NCBI GenBank assembly: GCA_963920635.1 | Contig: OY987298.1 | Span: 127,047,735-127,111,734 of the forward strand | Origin: Pseudeuparius sepicola | Lineage: Eukaryota > Arthropoda > Insecta > Coleoptera > Anthribidae | DNA length: 64,000 nucleotides | Direction of reading: 5' to 3' | Part shown: positions 60,664 to 64,000 of the stretch, piece after piece | Numbering within the stretch: position 1 is the stretch's first letter | Layout: each line of letters begins with the position of its first letter | Position numbers and translations under genes: made by a program | The notes under the pieces: model-generated | Told to the model about the DNA's origin: nothing | What the model saw: only the letters and a program-made list of their open reading frames with translations | Databases searched by the model: none

Positions 60664-63600
60664 TATTCCGGCAGCCACGGGGGTAAACCCAAAAATATGG
60701 GGCGAAGTTTTTTTCAAAACTGATTTGACATCTCTAGGACTCTTAGTTTTGATATCCAAGTGATGACAAACTGTGATCCTTGAGCAATTTGAGATACGGG
60801 GTGTCCTTTTAATAGGTACCATGTGATCACGTATATTTTACACCCCCTTATTTTATATATTTTTGAAGCTAGGAAAAAAGTTTCAGATACAGAAAAAGCA
60901 AGCTTTTTTCAGCGTTTATTTATTTTTATACAGGTTGTTCAGAAAAGCGGTGCCAAACCAAACTTTTGTTTCTTTAAATCGAATACCCTTCATATTTTTA
61001 GATATTTGAAATCTGCTCATTGTCACAGTTTCAATGATGTATATACATGTAATATGTTTGTTTCAAGCGTTTGTAAAGTATTTGACCTTGAAACTTTAAA
61101 TTTTGCACTTTTGATGTATATTTTTTCGAAAATGAACCTGGCTGGTATCGTTCTTATTTTTTAATTAATTTATTAAAACAGCTATAAAAAACGAAAGACA
61201 ACTTTTTCTGCTCTACATGCTTTTATAAGCATTTTAATATACAGGGTGCGATTACAGATTCCTCTCGAGAAATTATGAAGATTTATGAAGCGGCCCCATG
61301 TGGAGCTATGATCCCTCAAAGGGGCTCCACGAAGGCACTTTTTCTTAACTTCAGAACCGTTTAACTGATCGCCCTCAAATTTTGTACACACTGTACTCTC
61401 AATAATACGCACTAACCACCTTTAAATGGACCCCCTGGTATACAAAGTGTCTGTTTTTTAGGTGACTCATTACTATTCACTGTAACAGCAACCCATCGTA
61501 ATCGAACATCAGAAGCCCAGGTATCATTCTGTACCACACATGTTTGTAAAATAGGTAGCTTCCTTCATTGCTTTTTCATATTCTTGTCTTCCACGACTCT
61601 GTACGATGGCCATCATTGAAGATTTTTTTATTTTTTCTAAATCGCACTTTTGTCCACAGTACAAACCTTGATCTCTAAAATTAAAGTTTGTCACTTCTGA
61701 ATGCCGCTGCTTTTTTACAGTTGGAGTTCCAGAGAAACAAAACCCTATTATAGTTGTGCCACAAGACACGATAAAGCTGTTTAAATAAACAACTATCCAA
61801 GTTACAGAGGCAGTGGATCAAAACATTGGCCACCACGTGACCTATTTTCTTATTGGTCTGGCCGTCATAAAATATCAAGTGTTTACGCGGCGAGCATATC
61901 TAATGCAGGGCCCACTCTTCCCTCCGTCGAGTTTCCTGCATATTTTAGATCGGATCGCGAGCAGTATATTCTGTAAATTTATTTTGATACTTAATTTAAG
62001 GAAATTTATAAAGATCCACGAAAGGTAGAAACACAAATTTTAGAACTTCTAAAAGAATTAGTTCAGAATTACAAGCCACTTGGAATCTCATATTAGGCCA
62101 ACCCTTGTTTATATCTACTGCCGCTGTAACTTGGATAGACTTTAGACGCGAGCTGTTTTCCAAGGCCTCCAACTACTTCTCTTAAATCTGCATTGCACAA
62201 TGACACTCCCACATAGTTTGCTGTGGCAACCCGTGCACAATAACATTCCCGCACCGGTTGCTAAAATGATATTATACACAATGACTTACATTTCTCAATT
62301 AAAAACGAACATACAATGCAATGAGGCAATTTCTTTAGAGTCTTAGAAAAATCGCATTTTTTTGTTTCTTAATATAAATATAATAAATTAAAAAAGCATT
62401 CTTCTTAAGCACTAAAATTAAAATATAGTAAACGCAAACTGAGAAGGTGAGTTTTGGAAAGGGGATGAGGGACTAGTAATATAACACGGGAAATAAATAT
62501 TTAACAACCAATAAAAGGGTTTTATACATAGACTTAATTGCTATTAGTCCTTCCCCATAATTATCATCTCATTTCTGGATATTATAATATACCGAGTAGC
62601 GAATGCCATTAAATGAAGTACATTAAATTACACTAAAGTAAAAAATCGTAATTTCTTTATTGTAGTAATGCCCATATTGGTGGCGAAGTGTACCTATAAT
62701 TACTTATAAAATTATAATTATTATTATTATATTATTATAAAAAATTACATAACTTTGAGTTTATACAAAATGCTCATTTGGCTGCAGAGTGGACAGAGCA
62801 TCAAATTTAAGACACCCTGTACCTGTCATGTATCTTTATCTCCAAACCTACCCATTTTTATAACTTTATTAGTTTTTAACTTAGATAGGAAATGTTCTAA
62901 TACAGCGAAATTCATGAATATTTTAAATTCATAACACATGCTTTTAAAACACCTTGTATATTAATGATACCTGTAACGAAATTAATTTATACAATAATAT
63001 AATAATAACAACAATTTTACAGCTAAATAGTAAGATTTACAGTAGAAATTCCATATATTATCTAATATTTACTGTCTAATATTTGAGATACCCTGTATAT
63101 CAAATTGCTCAATGACGCCAGCATGTCATCAGTCGGATATGGTTAATAGACATACAAATCTGCAAGAATCCGCTAAAAAAAGAACTTCGTCTCAAATTTC
63201 GCACTTCAGGCAAAAAAACCGGTTCCGCTGCCGGACTAAAAAGATCAAATTTTAGCTGGAATTTTTTTCGTAATTTAGAAAAGTTGTCCAAACAATCCGG
63301 GGACGCACTTTATACATATATGTCCCAAACTAAACCTTTGTGTGAAAGTTACTTTTCAACAAATAGCGATTTTCAAAGGTTCAATTGAAAAACAATTATC
63401 TAGTGGTAAAAAATAATCATAAAAAATCATAAGTAGATCATATTTTGTTTCAAATTTTACCATATTTAATATTGTTTTCGATAAGACCCACCATTATCGG
63501 AATATAAGCGAAAAACCAAAACAGATACACATTTTGGGACCCCTGGAGTTAGCTATACCATCGCAGATCCTGTGACTTTTGGTATATATTCATCTCCAAA

Positions 63601-64000
63601 TACTGTCAAAAAGGTGCGCACAAAAATTTGTCTACAAATCGGTTTCTTCCTTGCGACATTGGAGCATTATTGCGCCGATTGTTGTTTCCGTTGACCCAAG
63701 AAAAAGGGGAGCGGCCCTGTATACGGCACTATTTACAACCGATTGGATTCAGCGCGACGGACGGCAGAATGCGGAAAAACAAAACGAGGTCGCAGCTGAT
63801 AAGAGGTTGACCATACTTCCGCGCTGGCAAAGCCACACGGCTGGGCCGCTTGGAGAAGCCATTTATCTTCTCGGGACTTTTTAAAATGCTGGGATATAAT
63901 ACTCGACGTAAAACGCCCCTGTCACAGTGCGGGGACAGGTCGTGTAAAACGATTATCATTCTTCTGACGTAAATATACGTAGTGCACGGGCGTAGCCAAA
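60664..64000. other. Unassigned stretch to the window end
   Basis: No gene supported. Several tacagggtg or caccctgta words (61241, 62811, 63089) mark further small repeats. Open frames, for example 60823-61164 and 63579-63884, have no recognisable domain. Confidence 0.4.

Noticed and set aside
63579..63884. Similarity of ALYTALFTT here to RLYAALFTT in the frame at 13359-13580
   Set aside because: A short match only, with no extension at DNA or protein level; probably chance.

Overview
The window looks like a piece of a large, AT-rich, repeat-dense arthropod genome, most likely an insect. The evidence is the company of BEL/Pao and errantivirus-like gypsy retroelements, piggyBac, pogo/jerky-like and hAT-like DNA transposons, a Penelope-like element, many small TA-flanked palindromic elements, and short GT-AG introns. 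I found no ordinary host protein-coding gene. Nearly everything I can name is mobile or virus-like, and the right third (about 55.6-64 kb) is mostly unassigned DNA with foldback elements.

Layout. 1-0.9 kb: the start of a gypsy retrotransposon on the minus strand (gag, primer-binding site, LTR). 0.9-5.3 kb: a hAT C-terminal remnant, a 537-bp TA-flanked MITE and a decayed copia pol. 5.7-9.6 kb: a complete pogo/jerky-type transposon with one intron, inserted in a dispersed repeat that has a second copy at 49.9-52.1 kb. 10.3-12.7 kb: a piggyBac element with TTAA ends and a frameshifted transposase. 13.8-25.95 kb: a BEL/Pao retrotransposon with 266-bp LTRs and a 5-bp target duplication. It carries a second, complete BEL/Pao element (16.28-22.22 kb, 155-bp LTRs, its own 5-bp duplication) nested in its pol. 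27.1-27.9 kb: a 129-bp minisatellite ending in a Helitron-like hairpin plus CTAG.

28,861-48,316 is the centrepiece: a structurally complete 19,456-bp Polinton/Maverick element, an integrated virus-like transposon. It has 615-bp terminal inverted repeats and a 6-bp target duplication (tgcaca on both sides). It encodes a packaging ATPase, a DUF8207-like protein, a fibre-like protein, an RVE integrase with chromodomain, protein-primed DNA polymerase B, a double jelly-roll major capsid protein, a penton-like minor capsid protein, and a fusion of a phospholipase A2-like domain, a hydrophobic linker and an adenain-like protease. There are also several orphan genes. Unusual cargo includes a BIR (inhibitor-of-apoptosis) domain gene, a GC-rich spliced gene, a small protein encoded inside each terminal repeat with a paralogue inside the element, and a GTCGAC-rich satellite. 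Virion genes lie in two tightly packed same-strand blocks. Several genes share a TATA box about 30 bp upstream of a CAGT initiator. Integrase has one in-frame TGA, and polymerase has a stop plus a frameshift, so this copy is probably not autonomous.

48.3-64 kb holds a 1.65-kb foldback element built on a tandem 0.6-kb unit, a Penelope-like fragment with inverted terminal repeats and a 15-bp target duplication, a tRNA-Pro-like sequence with an Ala-type anticodon, and at least four palindromic MITEs.
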